64,000 nt of DNA from Nodosilinea sp. E11 (GCF_032813545.1 NZ_CP136520.1:4582001-4646000); one strand, 5' to 3'; numbered from the stretch's first letter, positions 16,738-25,753 are shown. A program made the numbers and translations. Notes: generated from the letters alone by a model not told the origin.

Positions 16738-16903
16738 GTGCTTGACTAAAGCCATGAACTGGCTCAGGAACAACAATGCTCAGCCCCCATCTGAATCTCT
16801 CAAAAAAAATCTGGAGGGTGATGATATGAAATCTGATCGCCGTGGGTAGTCTACCTAAAGAAGCGCAGAACACCTTACCTGCTTCTCAAGGAGACACCTA
16901 CTC

Positions 16904-17506
16904 ATGAAAACTTCTCTTAAAGCCAACCTGCTCAAGCACTTCATCACCAAAAAAGAAGAAGGCGGCTTCACCCTAATTGAACTGCTGGTTGTTATTATCA
17001 TCATCGGTATTCTAGCTGCGATCGCTCTACCTTCTTTCTTGAACCAGGCCAACAAAGCCAAGCAATCTGAAGCCAAAACCTACATCGGCTCCATGAACCG
17101 CGCCCAACAGGCTTACTTTCTAGAACGCAACACCTTTGCTATTAACGAGAACTTCGCTCAGCTGGGTCTGGGTGTAAATCCTACTACTGCCAATTATCAG
17201 TACTCCATATCCACCGCACGCCCAACGGGTGGCATTCGTCAGTATGCTCTTCCTATAGAAGCAGCACAATCTGCGCTTAAAACCTATGGCGGTGCTGTGA
17301 CGATTGGCACGACTGGTGGTGGAACCCCAGCTAATACCGAGGCAACTACGCTGGCGGTTATGTGTGAAGGTGCTCTGAGTCCTCTTCAGGGTGGAGCTTA
17401 TACCCTTGAGCACGTTAATACGGCCGTTATCATCCCTGGCTCTGGAGCGAACGTTCCCGCTTGTAACGAAGTCCAGACTGGCACTGGTATGATTGCTGTC
17501 CGCTAA
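16904..17506 (+). CDS. pilA: Type IV pilin (PilA-like)
   Basis: The 200-residue precursor has a 21-residue charged leader ending KKEEGG. Prepilin-peptidase cleavage is expected before Phe22, giving the mature start FTLIELLVVIIIIGILAAIA with the required Glu at +5. The hydrophobic alpha-1 helix is followed by a pilin head with Ala/Thr/Gly-rich loops and two C-terminal cysteines (VMCEGA and PACNEV) likely to form the D-loop disulfide. It is the shaft subunit of type IV pili used for motility and DNA uptake, or a closely related minor pilin. AAGGAG precedes ATG 16904. The hypothetical gene at 17984 may belong to the same locus. Confidence 0.9.
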   Translation: MKTSLKANLLKHFITKKEEGGFTLIELLVVIIIIGILAAIALPSFLNQANKAKQSEAKTYIGSMNRAQQAYFLERNTFAINENFAQLGLGVNPTTANYQYSISTARPTGGIRQYALPIEAAQSALKTYGGAVTIGTTGGGTPANTEATTLAVMCEGALSPLQGGAYTLEHVNTAVIIPGSGANVPACNEVQTGTGMIAVR

Positions 17507-17605
17507 GTTCTCAGTTGATTAGCTCCGACTGAGCTAGTAAATCTCTAAAGGGGCAGTCAACCTAGTTTGATTTGCCCTTTCTTTCTTTTTCACACCAGTG
17601 TTGTA

Positions 17606-17868
17606 GGGTGGGCACTGCCAGCCCTGTCAAGGTGGGGCAGATTCAGGGGCCGATCCCCTGGATTCACCGCTGGGCCTAGGACTAAAAGTCCAAGGTTCAA
17701 AGCCAAAATCCTCTTTAGAGGATTTTGGGCTGGCTGCCCCAGTCTGCTAAAGCAGACTTTCGCCGTAAGCCAGGGAACTCACTCCCTGGTGGTTATAGCC
17801 AGAATATCTGGCCTATGGACACTTCAGGAATAGTTTGGCCACCTTGACAGGGGTGGGTGGGCACTGCC
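17606..17868. mobile_element. Structured element with terminal inverted repeats and flanking direct repeats
   Basis: The 14-base ends 17622-17635 (CCCTGTCAAGGTGG) and 17839-17852 are perfect inverted repeats. They lie between two copies of GGGTGGGCACTGCC (17606-17619 and 17855-17868). Inside, TGGGGCAG (17633) can pair with CTGCCCCA (17734), and several hairpins are seen: 17644-17660, 17679-17691, 17703-17728 (12-bp arms), 17741-17758 (8-bp arms), 17770-17789 and 17798-17812. The whole folds as one multibranched RNA or DNA structure without coding potential. It could be a non-autonomous transposon or a HEARO/omega-RNA-like element; no transposase or IscB gene is present. Confidence 0.65.
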
Positions 17869-17983
17869 TACCAGTTTGGTTAGTACCAGTTATGTGTACA
17901 CATGACTACATTGCATAACGCACTAAGGCCAACTATAAACTAGTGGGCCTTAGCTTTTGATCAGCGTCCTTATCGCCAAAAAT

Positions 17984-18796
17984 ATGATGTTGCCAGCATC
18001 AATCATTAACCCGAAACAGTTCAATCGTGCCAAGAACCTTATTTTCTGGCTAATGCCCATCGCTTTTTTGGGGGGGCTGCTGCCGCTACAAACGCAGCGA
18101 CTTAGAACTTTAGAAGACAAAAGCTACAGTGAGCAAGATCTACAGCGCCAGGCCCAGACTACAGCCTCTGCCCTAGCGCTAGCCCAAAAAGCACCCGCCT
18201 TTGGGTTTGACAACCTTGTAGCCAACTGGTTTTTCTTACAATTTCTGCAATACTTTGGCGACGATGCAGCACGGCAGTCTACCAATTATAGCCTCAGCCC
18301 AGACTTCTTTCGAGTAATTATTCCTAACGATCCGTTCTATAGATACTTTTATTTATTTCTCTCGGGCAGCACCAGCAACTTTGCGGGTAAACCTGAGCAA
18401 AGCGTGGCCATTATGGCTGAGGGGCTAGATCACCTTAGCCCTACCCTACCGCCCGATGGGTTTTACATCTGGCGATATCGCGGAGTAGACGAGTTGCTCT
18501 ACCTAGGCGATGGTGAAGCCGCTCAAAAGTCTTTTCAAACCGCTGCCGACTGGGCCAGACAGTCGTCTGACCCCGATGCCCCATTTATGGCCGATAACTC
18601 TCAGCAAACTGCCGACTTCTTAGCCAATAACCCCCTCAGCAAGCAGGCCCAAGTCAGTGCCTGGTCAAGTGTGCTGGCCAACGCCTTTGACGATGCCACT
18701 CGTCAGCGTGCTATCGATCGCATCAATGCCCTGGGCGGCAGTGTGCTCATCAGCGAAACAGGGGGGATTAGCATTCAGTTTCCCCAAGATGATTAA
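17984..18796 (+). CDS. Conserved-type hypothetical membrane-anchored protein after pilA
   Basis: I do not recognise a named family. From ATG 17984 the 270-residue protein has one N-terminal membrane helix (NLIFWLMPIAFLGGLLPL) followed by a soluble, mainly helical part with aromatic-rich stretches (LVANWFFLQFLQYFGDDAA, DPFYRYFYLFLSGS) and a TPR-like region (LGDGEAAQKSFQTAADWARQ). The soluble part probably faces the periplasm. It lies about 480 bases after the pilin gene on the same strand, with the structured element in between, so a link to pilus assembly or function is possible but only positional. ATG 17987 and TTG 17957 are alternative starts. Confidence 0.7.
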   Translation: MMLPASIINPKQFNRAKNLIFWLMPIAFLGGLLPLQTQRLRTLEDKSYSEQDLQRQAQTTASALALAQKAPAFGFDNLVANWFFLQFLQYFGDDAARQSTNYSLSPDFFRVIIPNDPFYRYFYLFLSGSTSNFAGKPEQSVAIMAEGLDHLSPTLPPDGFYIWRYRGVDELLYLGDGEAAQKSFQTAADWARQSSDPDAPFMADNSQQTADFLANNPLSKQAQVSAWSSVLANAFDDATRQRAIDRINALGGSVLISETGGISIQFPQDD

Positions 18797-18833
18797 GAAG
18801 ATGTTTGAAGAGTTCTGTTCATTGTAGTAAAAG

Positions 18834-18886
18834 GTGGAGATCCCCCTAAATTCCCCTTTTTAAGAGGGATTTAGGGGGATCTCCAC
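18834..18886. repeat. Palindromic repeat, 18-bp arms
   Basis: GTGGAGATCCCCCTAAAT (18834) is perfectly complemented by 18869-18886. Related G/C-run sequence continues to 18912. This is a common cyanobacterial spacer repeat. It lies between convergent genes and may also act as a terminator. Confidence 0.8.
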
Positions 18887-18973
18887 TTTTTAAGGGGGCT
18901 AGGGGGAACCCCATGGACTACCACAAAGCACAACCAGCTCTGATAAGCAGTAGCCTAAAAAGGGGGGATCGCC

Positions 18974-19498
18974 CTACAGCTGACCGCAATCGGCGATCAT
19001 CACCGGTTCAGAGGTTTGGCCACTGCGGCTGCCCACCTGCTCCATAGTGCTCACCACATCCATGCCCTCAACCACGCTGCCAAACACGACGTGCTTGCCG
19101 TCGAGCCAGGGCGTAGCAACGGTCGTGAGAAAGAACTGCGACCCGTTAGTATTGGGGCCAGCATTGGCCATGCTCAGCAGGCCAGGGGTCGTGTGCTTGA
19201 GGGTAAAGTTTTCGTCGGCAAACTTCATGCCGTAGATCGACTCGCCGCCGGTGCCATTGCCACGGGTAAAGTCGCCACCCTGGCACATAAATTCGGGAAT
19301 GATGCGGTGGAAGCTAGAGCCTTTAAAGTGCAGCGGCACGCCGGAGGTACCCATTCCCTTCTCGCCAGTGCATAGGGCGCGGAAGTTCTCAGCGGTTTTG
19401 GGGGCAACATCGGCCCGCAGCTCCATCACAATGCGGCCCGCTGGGGTACCGCCAATCGTGATGTCGAAAAAGACTCTAGGATTAGTTGCTTCAGTCAT
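18974..19498 (-). CDS. Cyclophilin-type peptidyl-prolyl cis-trans isomerase
   Basis: The 174-residue cytoplasmic protein is a single cyclophilin domain with the catalytic blocks [20 protein letters not shown] and [13 protein letters not shown] and the closing [18 protein letters not shown]. The catalytic Arg (FHRII) and the Phe/Gln residues of the binding pocket are kept. It catalyses isomerisation of X-Pro bonds in folding proteins. No signal peptide is present, unlike the lumenal cyclophilins of cyanobacteria. It lies after the zinc-ribbon/ligand-binding gene on the same strand, but about 160 bases separate them, so co-transcription is uncertain. Confidence 0.93.
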   Translation of the reverse strand: MTEATNPRVFFDITIGGTPAGRIVMELRADVAPKTAENFRALCTGEKGMGTSGVPLHFKGSSFHRIIPEFMCQGGDFTRGNGTGGESIYGMKFADENFTLKHTTPGLLSMANAGPNTNGSQFFLTTVATPWLDGKHVVFGSVVEGMDVVSTMEQVGSRSGQTSEPVMIADCGQL

Positions 19499-19659
19499 AG
19501 CTAGCTCTCAGGTTCAAGACGCAGGGGTTAACCTTGCCATTAACCCACAGTTTGACAGATACCTCAAAGCCAGACAGACAGAAATTGCTCCAGAATCCAA
19601 AATTTTTCTCAGCAAGCTAGCCTTGGTCGGGCGCAGCCTGCTGAGGGAATGGGCCGCTC

Positions 19660-21228
19660 CTAGGGCAACGGTACAAAATCATAGCCGGTGCCCGACCGGC
19701 TACCTGGTTGCACCTCCACCAGCAGCACAGTAGCGTTGCGATCGCCCGACGGCAAAAAGCTAATCGCCCCCGTTGAACCAGTCGCCGAGAATCCTTGTCC
19801 TGCCAGAGCCTGCCCCACGGCAGTTCGTCCTTGCTGACCGCTGGCCGGGGTAATATTGCCCACCGATTGCGCTGAGCTAAACGCTTGAAAGGCATCGTAG
19901 CTGAGAGCCGTGCGCCAGTTGACATCGCCCCCCCAGAGGCTAGAGGCCGTCTGGGCAAAGGGCGGGGTCGATTTCAGGGGGTGCCAGGGGACAGTGACCA
20001 CCGTGCCCGTCAGGCTAGCTCCGCCCTTTTCCAGCGCATCAATGCGGTAGAAAGCGTCGCCCGCCAGTACCGGCAGCTGGCCATTGTTGAGCTGGGCCAC
20101 CGCGATCGCCGCATCAAAGGTGGCCGAGTCGGGCAGCAGCACCACGGCATCAGCCCCGCTGCCCTGGAGTTCGGTGGCAGGGTTGCCCTCAGAGAGGTCT
20201 ACCAGTTTGGCCACCTGCCCCCCTTCGAGGCCCAGGGTGGTAGAAAAGGCCCCCTGAAGGGAGTTGCTGTAGGAACTCTGAGAGTTGTAGAAGACGATGG
20301 GTCGATTTTGCCCCTGGGCTAGCATGTGGCGGGCCAGGGTGGTGCCGGTGAACTGGTCGCTAGGAATCACTCGAAACACAACATTGCTGCCTTGGCGGGG
20401 CAGGGTAGCCAGCTCGGTAGTGGTGCTGGTAGGGGCAATCATCGGCAGCCCCCCCTGCTGGTAGATGGGGGCAGCGGCCAGGGTAGTGGTGCTGGTACCG
20501 TGGCCAATCACACCGACCACGCTGGGGTCTTGCACCAGGGCATTGGCGATCGCTGTCGCCTGGCCCGCATCGTTGCGATCGTCGGCGATCAGCACTTTGA
20601 AGGGGGTGCCCGCCTGGATCGCCTCATCCTGGGCCTGGGCCACGCCGCGCAGCAGTTCGCGGGCGGTGTTGGGGGTGTCGCCAATGGGCACCACAGCAGC
20701 AATACCCAGGGCGGGGGTAGCACCCAGCCGGGCGTTGTTTAAATAGATCAGCGCCTCGGGGTTGTTGCGGACGGCCTGACGGGCAGCCTCAAATCGGGTG
20801 GCGGCGGTGGCGTAGTCGCCGGTGGCAAAGGCGGCGGCCCCGGCCTGCATGTCGGCATTGGGGGCATCGGTGAAGAGAATGCGATCGCCCCAGCTCAGGG
20901 CGTTGGCTACGTTGCCGGGCTGCCCTGGGGTCGTCGTCGGAGCCGCAGCAGTCGAATCCACTCCCGGATTGGCGTTGTTATCTACCGGCGGGTTGGCGGG
21001 ATTAGTGGCCTGGGGGGTGGGCTGGGCACTGCGATCGCGGAAAAAGGCGTTATAGCCCGTAAAGCCCAGCGCCCCTAAAAAGAGCAAGGCCCCCACCCCA
21101 GCGATCACTGGGGTCAGAGACTTGTCTTTTTTCAGGGCATGACCGCAGATCTCGCACTTTTTGGCGCTGACGGGGTTTTCTTCGTAGCCGCATTTCGGGC
21201 AGGTAACGTGGTTGAAGCTGTCTGTCAT
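19660..21228 (-). CDS. Zinc-ribbon / TM / LivK-like ligand-binding fusion protein
   Basis: The 522-residue protein starts with a cytoplasmic zinc ribbon (Cys10, Cys13, Cys25, Cys28), followed by a membrane helix (PVIAGVGALLFLGALGFTGY) and a Pro/Ala/Asn-rich linker. A short TPR-like stretch (YATAATRFEAARQAVRNNP) then leads into a type I periplasmic-binding fold of the branched-chain amino-acid receptor family (VVGVIGHGTSTTTLAAAPIY; GLPMIAPTSTTTELA). So the ligand-binding part is outside and tethered to an inside zinc ribbon. Annotation as a simple ABC receptor would miss this; a sensor or scaffold role is equally possible. No permease or ATPase genes are adjacent. The PD-(D/E)XK and tubulin-like genes are upstream on the same strand. 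Confidence 0.82.
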   Translation of the reverse strand: MTDSFNHVTCPKCGYEENPVSAKKCEICGHALKKDKSLTPVIAGVGALLFLGALGFTGYNAFFRDRSAQPTPQATNPANPPVDNNANPGVDSTAAAPTTTPGQPGNVANALSWGDRILFTDAPNADMQAGAAAFATGDYATAATRFEAARQAVRNNPEALIYLNNARLGATPALGIAAVVPIGDTPNTARELLRGVAQAQDEAIQAGTPFKVLIADDRNDAGQATAIANALVQDPSVVGVIGHGTSTTTLAAAPIYQQGGLPMIAPTSTTTELATLPRQGSNVVFRVIPSDQFTGTTLARHMLAQGQNRPIVFYNSQSSYSNSLQGAFSTTLGLEGGQVAKLVDLSEGNPATELQGSGADAVVLLPDSATFDAAIAVAQLNNGQLPVLAGDAFYRIDALEKGGASLTGTVVTVPWHPLKSTPPFAQTASSLWGGDVNWRTALSYDAFQAFSSAQSVGNITPASGQQGRTAVGQALAGQGFSATGSTGAISFLPSGDRNATVLLVEVQPGSRSGTGYDFVPLP

Positions 21229-21297
21229 GGTGTTTTGGGAAAGGTGGATTAGGTAGAGGGGTGGGGAGTAAGGGTTAAAGAGTGGATGGGCTGAGGC

Positions 21298-21882
21298 TTA
21301 CCAATTGTGGGGTGTAAATTTGGCATCGTTGAGAATCACAACGCTGTCGCCGGATTGGGCCAGCACAAACAGCCCTTGATGATAGGCATAGCGGGCGACC
21401 TCCTCGGGTACGACCATGCCAGCCACAGCTCCCATGGCCCGTACATCGCCATAGCGGGGCATCAGGCGTTTGAACTTGCTCAGCCGCTCTAAATGTTCGT
21501 CTACGTCGGTTTGGGTAAGTTTACTTTTTACCTCGACTAGCACTGCCTCAGTGGTGTTGACCACCAGCAGATCTATTTCGATGGCTTCTCCGCCGCGCCG
21601 CGCCGAAGCTTCGGGATAAAACTCGTGGACATCAATACCCCGCTCTTGGAACAGTCGCACCACAGCGGGGCGCACCTGCCATTCCACAAATTCGCCGAGC
21701 CGATTCCCCAGTTTGCCCATTTGCTCGTTGAATTGCCGGTTTTGCTGCCTGAGGAGTTGACGCGTTGCCGTGGTTTCTTCTTGCAGAATCTGTTTCGTCT
21801 CCTGCAATTGGCGTTCGGTTTCTTTTTGGGCCTCGGTCAGTTCGCCGAGCAAGCGCCAAACATCATCAGCGGTGGTAGCCAT
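21298..21882 (-). CDS. Coiled-coil / PD-(D/E)XK nuclease-fold protein (DUF3782-like)
   Basis: The 194-residue protein has an N-terminal coiled coil (LTEAQKETERQLQETKQILQ region, to about residue 60). A compact PD-(D/E)XK-type domain follows, with the core EIDLLVVNTTEAVLVEVKSK, which supplies the Asp and the Glu-X-Lys. The family is common in cyanobacteria, usually as stand-alone genes of unknown function. DNA cleavage is possible but unproven, and many members may be inactive or act on other nucleic acids. It is 70 bases upstream of the zinc-ribbon gene, so these two may form an operon. A palindromic terminator separates it from the tubulin-like gene. Confidence 0.8.
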   Translation of the reverse strand: MATTADDVWRLLGELTEAQKETERQLQETKQILQEETTATRQLLRQQNRQFNEQMGKLGNRLGEFVEWQVRPAVVRLFQERGIDVHEFYPEASARRGGEAIEIDLLVVNTTEAVLVEVKSKLTQTDVDEHLERLSKFKRLMPRYGDVRAMGAVAGMVVPEEVARYAYHQGLFVLAQSGDSVVILNDAKFTPHNW

Positions 21883-22021
21883 GGGGTGATCGTTGGGGTA
21901 GGTGGGAGAGTTTACTTGATCGTAGCAAGCCAGTGGGTTGAGGCACGAAACCTAACGCTTTTGCACCCATAGATGGCTTGAATTTAGCTAAATTGCTATA
22001 GAAGAAAATTTTCGTTAATTC

Positions 22022-22054
22022 AGATCCCAGGGTTCTTTAAGAACCCTGGGATCT
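22022..22054 (-). terminator. Perfect palindrome after the tubulin-like gene
   Basis: Sixteen-base arms starting AGATCCCAGGGTTCTT pair perfectly around a single base. It is 10 bases beyond the stop codon of the tubulin-like gene and is a likely terminator for it, though it could also be a repeat copy. Confidence 0.7.
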
Positions 22055-22064
22055 TGGTGTACCC

Positions 22065-25000
22065 CTAGGCCAACTCCGATCGCACGTTCTCCTCAATAAT
22101 GGCCACTTGCTCATTCGTTAGACCCAGCTCTTCTTGAAGATCAAGTAGTTGGGCTTGTTCTTCTAGATCGATTTCACCGTCGTTGTCGAGGAAGGCGCGG
22201 AACATCAGGGCGAACTCGGCGGCGGCTTGTTCGAGGGTGTCTTGGGGTTGGTATTGGGCGGCGATCGCATTGGCATCCCCCACCGACACCCCATACTTCA
22301 CCCGAAATTTCTCCAGCAGCTCTAGCTCCGTGGCGGAGGGGGTGCCGCGTCGGTAGCAGCTTTCCACCAGCTTGGCGTATTTGGCCAGGTTTTCGGAGTC
22401 GAGGACGACGGGGGTGGGATTAGTGGTAGGGCGGGCGGCGACTGGGGCCGCTGGGGTTGGCATGGCTACAGGGGCCGGGGGTTGGTCGCCAGGGATGAAG
22501 AGGCGATGGGTGGTGACGAAATCGGCGATCGCCGCCTGAATGCGCTTGTACTCGTCGCTGTCGGTGCCGCCCGGAATCGTTTGCTGCTGCTGTTGCAGGT
22601 AGGTCATCACCTGGGTGTAGAGGGCCTGCTTTTGGGGTTTGGTGGCGGCCTGTTCGCCGATGGCGCGAATAGCATTGTCCAGGGTTTCGGCTAATCGGCG
22701 GTTTTGGTCGGTGAGGAGAAAGTCTTCGGCTTCGGCCCAGGTGGCCCCCATCACCTCGGTTTTGTCGAAGCCGGTGAGCTTGTCACGGTAGGTGAACTTC
22801 ACCTCGGCAAAGCCGCTGACGCGATTATCTTCCCGGCGCACCAGGCCCAGAGCGTTGGCCAGCATCAGGTTGTAGCGGGCCTGGCGCTCGTTACTGGTTT
22901 CGGGCATCACGTCGCCAAACTGGCGGTAGTCTTGGTGGGTGTGCAGGGGGTTGTTGTCGGCCTGGCTGACGGCACGGTAGAGCGATCGCATCCGCTCCAT
23001 GCCCTCAATCAGCCGCAGCGGGAAGGCCCCGGTCTCCTGCACAAAGTAGATGTGGTAGGGGTCGTTGAGCGGGCGAATTTCGTTGGTGGTGACGGTGCTG
23101 GTCTTGCGAATCATCGGCAGCAGGGCCGAGACGGCTGGGTCAGTGGGTTTGCTGCCCCCCTGAATGCCCACCAACTTTTGGTACTTCTCTAGCTTGTCGT
23201 CCCAGCCGAGTTTTTTCTGCTCCTGGCTGAGGCGCAAAAAGGCTTCGGATTTCTCGAAGGTGGTCTTGATCTGGGCCTCTTGCATCTCGACCGTGGGGTA
23301 CTGCTCCAGGAATTTGCGGGCGGTAGAGATGTCGAGCTGGCTGCGGCGACGAAATACCTCCATAGAATGGCCCAGCAGGCGATCGTAGAGATCCCTGGTT
23401 TTCAGCGCGTCGTAGGGGTAGAGGTCAAACAGGCGCAGCCGCAGGTCTTCGAGCACCTGCTGGGAGAGGGTTTGGCAGAGGGCTTCTTCTTGGTCGGCGA
23501 CGGTGTTGCGGTAGGCGGCGTCGATTTCTTTCTCGTCGTAGAGCAAAATGCCGTTGACGGTAAGGCCGCCGGTCTCGCGGGTGTAAACGCGCTCTTTATC
23601 GCGCAGCTCGGTTTGCACATTGGCCAGCACCGTTTCAAAGGCGGTGAGGTCGACCAAGAGCTGGTCAATTTCTTCGCGCAGACCGTCCAGCAGCATCACC
23701 CCCAGGGTGCGGGCTTTGACCTCGACTTTAGAAACATAGACCTGCTCTAGCGCCTGCATAATGCCCTGAAAGTCATCTTCAATGACTTTTTTGCGGTTGA
23801 GCATCATCATCTGCTTGGCGTGGTTGTCGATCTGCTTCAGCAGGGTTTGCAGGGCGTTTTGGGCCGATCGCTCCCTGGGCAACCAGTATTTCTGCCGGTC
23901 TTGGTCAAACTTGCTGCGGAAGTCGGCAAACACCTCAATCAGCACCTCTAGGAACTGGCGGGTAAACTTTGGCCCTCGGAAACGGTCTTCCACCATTTGG
24001 TACACCGCCGCCCGCAGTTCCTTGCGCTTTTCGGGGATTAGCCAGCTCAGGTTGTCCCACATTTTTTGGAAGTAGTCGCTCCAGCGCTTGGGGTCGGTGC
24101 CGGTGTCGTGGAAGTGGGGGGCGTACTTTTCCTGCTCGTTGGAGATGAACCGTTGTAGGTTCTCGAAGGGAATATTCAGGTCGTTGCGGCGTTTGCGAAT
24201 GCCCGCTGCCCAGTCAGCCACTTCCTTCGCGTAGGGCTTTTTGTTATCGCCCATGCTGATGCTGTCGATGATCTGGTGGTCGTGCTCCGACTCAGCCAGA
24301 AACAGCCCCGGCAGAATCTCGGTGCGAATCAGATCCGACATCGCCGACGGGGCGGGGGTGGGATTGCTCCACCAGTCCACCAGTTTGGCCGCGAGGCGGG
24401 CTGAGCAGGCATTCAGCACCCGCTCCACCGGGAACTGAATGCTGGAGAGACCAAAGCTCATGAAATTCTGCGGGTAGCCCAGGGCGTCGGGGCTGGCCCA
24501 GTGCTTGCGCACGTTGTCGCGCACCAGCTTTTTGTACTGGCTAAAGCCAGAGCTAAAGTCGAGAAACACGTTCTGGGCCACCATCTCCAGCACGTCGCCC
24601 AGGGTGGGGAAGGTGACTTTGTCGTTGCTGTTGCCCACCAGGTAGGTGAAGTTGAAGGGCACGTCGAGGCCGCTTTGGGAAGTGATGCGATCGCTCTGGC
24701 TGTCGCTGTACTGCACGTCAAAGCGGGTATCGCCCCGGCTGTAGTGGTTCAGCTCCATCAGGGCGGCGTAGGCGTTGGCAATGACGCGATCGCCCAGGCC
24801 CGAAAACGCCCCCGGCAGCACCAGAAAAGAACTGGTCTGGGGCAGTTCCGAGACGGGCACCCAGTCGCGCAGGTTGTAGGCCAAGTCCAGCACCATGCCC
24901 GAGCCGGTGCCCCCCGAGAGCGAGCAGACCACAAAGATGTTGATGCCCTTATCGAGCTGCACCTTCCAGCGATCGAGCATGAATTTCTCATGGCCGACGA

Positions 25001-25424
25001 TGCGCCCCTTGGCCTTGGTGAAGTAGTCCTTGATCAGGGGATAATTCAAGCTGAAGGCAAACCGGCCCAGGGCGCGGATCTGGCCCGCCCCAGCCAAAAT
25101 CGAGTCGGTACCCTTGAGTTCGTTAGGGAACCATTCGTCCAGGTATTGGTAGGCCGACAGCTTGTTGAGAATCGCCTTGGCGTCTTCCACCTTGGCCCAC
25201 ACCTGCTCGATCGGTCGCAGGGAGATATCCTGCTTCAGCACTGTCTGGGCTTCGGAGACGCGGGCATTTTGCTCAGTGTCGATGTGCAAAAACGAGACAA
25301 TCGGCAGGGCATCGAGGGAGCCGTACTGCTCCACAATCATGCGGCGAATTTTGATCAGAATTTCTTTGCCGGTTCCCCCCAGACCGATGATGACGGTGGG
25401 GGTCATGCCTGTGTATTCGCTCAT
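22065..25424 (-). CDS. Giant tubulin/FtsZ-like protein (Tubulin_2 type)
   Basis: The 1119-residue protein begins with a tubulin-fold GTPase domain. A glycine-rich first loop (VIIGLGGTGKEILIKI, residues 11-26) is followed by HIDTE and the tubulin signature GGTGSG at residues 171-176, then LPGAFSGLGDRVIANAYAAL. A long helical region with coiled-coil character (about residues 420-760) and a Pro/Ala linker come next. Two short EF-hand- or TerB-like helical segments end the protein, the last with DNDGEIDLEE. Large bacterial FtsZ-like families of this kind have been proposed, from gene context, to remodel membranes; none is well characterised. No other division gene is near. It is a single gene ending at a palindromic terminator; the PD-(D/E)XK and zinc-ribbon genes follow. 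Confidence 0.85.
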   Translation of the reverse strand: MSEYTGMTPTVIIGLGGTGKEILIKIRRMIVEQYGSLDALPIVSFLHIDTEQNARVSEAQTVLKQDISLRPIEQVWAKVEDAKAILNKLSAYQYLDEWFPNELKGTDSILAGAGQIRALGRFAFSLNYPLIKDYFTKAKGRIVGHEKFMLDRWKVQLDKGINIFVVCSLSGGTGSGMVLDLAYNLRDWVPVSELPQTSSFLVLPGAFSGLGDRVIANAYAALMELNHYSRGDTRFDVQYSDSQSDRITSQSGLDVPFNFTYLVGNSNDKVTFPTLGDVLEMVAQNVFLDFSSGFSQYKKLVRDNVRKHWASPDALGYPQNFMSFGLSSIQFPVERVLNACSARLAAKLVDWWSNPTPAPSAMSDLIRTEILPGLFLAESEHDHQIIDSISMGDNKKPYAKEVADWAAGIRKRRNDLNIPFENLQRFISNEQEKYAPHFHDTGTDPKRWSDYFQKMWDNLSWLIPEKRKELRAAVYQMVEDRFRGPKFTRQFLEVLIEVFADFRSKFDQDRQKYWLPRERSAQNALQTLLKQIDNHAKQMMMLNRKKVIEDDFQGIMQALEQVYVSKVEVKARTLGVMLLDGLREEIDQLLVDLTAFETVLANVQTELRDKERVYTRETGGLTVNGILLYDEKEIDAAYRNTVADQEEALCQTLSQQVLEDLRLRLFDLYPYDALKTRDLYDRLLGHSMEVFRRRSQLDISTARKFLEQYPTVEMQEAQIKTTFEKSEAFLRLSQEQKKLGWDDKLEKYQKLVGIQGGSKPTDPAVSALLPMIRKTSTVTTNEIRPLNDPYHIYFVQETGAFPLRLIEGMERMRSLYRAVSQADNNPLHTHQDYRQFGDVMPETSNERQARYNLMLANALGLVRREDNRVSGFAEVKFTYRDKLTGFDKTEVMGATWAEAEDFLLTDQNRRLAETLDNAIRAIGEQAATKPQKQALYTQVMTYLQQQQQTIPGGTDSDEYKRIQAAIADFVTTHRLFIPGDQPPAPVAMPTPAAPVAARPTTNPTPVVLDSENLAKYAKLVESCYRRGTPSATELELLEKFRVKYGVSVGDANAIAAQYQPQDTLEQAAAEFALMFRAFLDNDGEIDLEEQAQLLDLQEELGLTNEQVAIIEENVRSELA

Positions 25425-25753
25425 GGGTGGGGCACCGAGGGAGGGCTATTGCCGTTTAAGTTTCCCCAGTAACTTCTATAGCGTCCTAGGGATTCCGCAA
25501 TGGCGTTTCAAAACTTAACGATAGACGACTGGTGGGGGTTCAGTTACGGAGTCAGTGCTTGGGCAAAGGCAGCCTCGCGGCTGGAGTCTATGAGGTTGGT
25601 CAAGGGCTGAAGTATGACACGGTTACACTCTAGCCCTTGGCCATTGTTTAGAACAAAGTAAAGATGCGCGTTAAGTATTCCTTCGGGTCGTCAAACACCT
25701 CAGGAACTGATCTGATAACAGCGCAGAATTCCATTGTTCTAAGGCTACAAACG
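25425..25753. other. Spacer between the tubulin-like gene and putA
   Basis: About 330 bases without a firm gene. A 36-codon plus-strand frame (25500-25610, MAFQNLTIDDWWGFSYGV) and a 28-codon minus-strand frame (near 25655-25735, containing VPEVFDDPKEYLTRIF) look protein-like and may be gene remnants. Neither is supported enough to call. Confidence 0.3.

Noticed and set aside
17689..17702. T-loop-like GGTTCAAAGCC suggesting a tRNA
   Set aside because: No acceptor, D or anticodon arms fit around it; it belongs to the structured element.
17567..17833. 88-codon open frame across the structured element
   Set aside because: It runs through every hairpin of the element, has no ribosome binding site and no recognisable domain.
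24501..25472. 323-codon frame opposite the tubulin-like gene
   Set aside because: Antisense shadow rich in His, Gln and Gly with no domain; the minus strand carries the clear GTPase.
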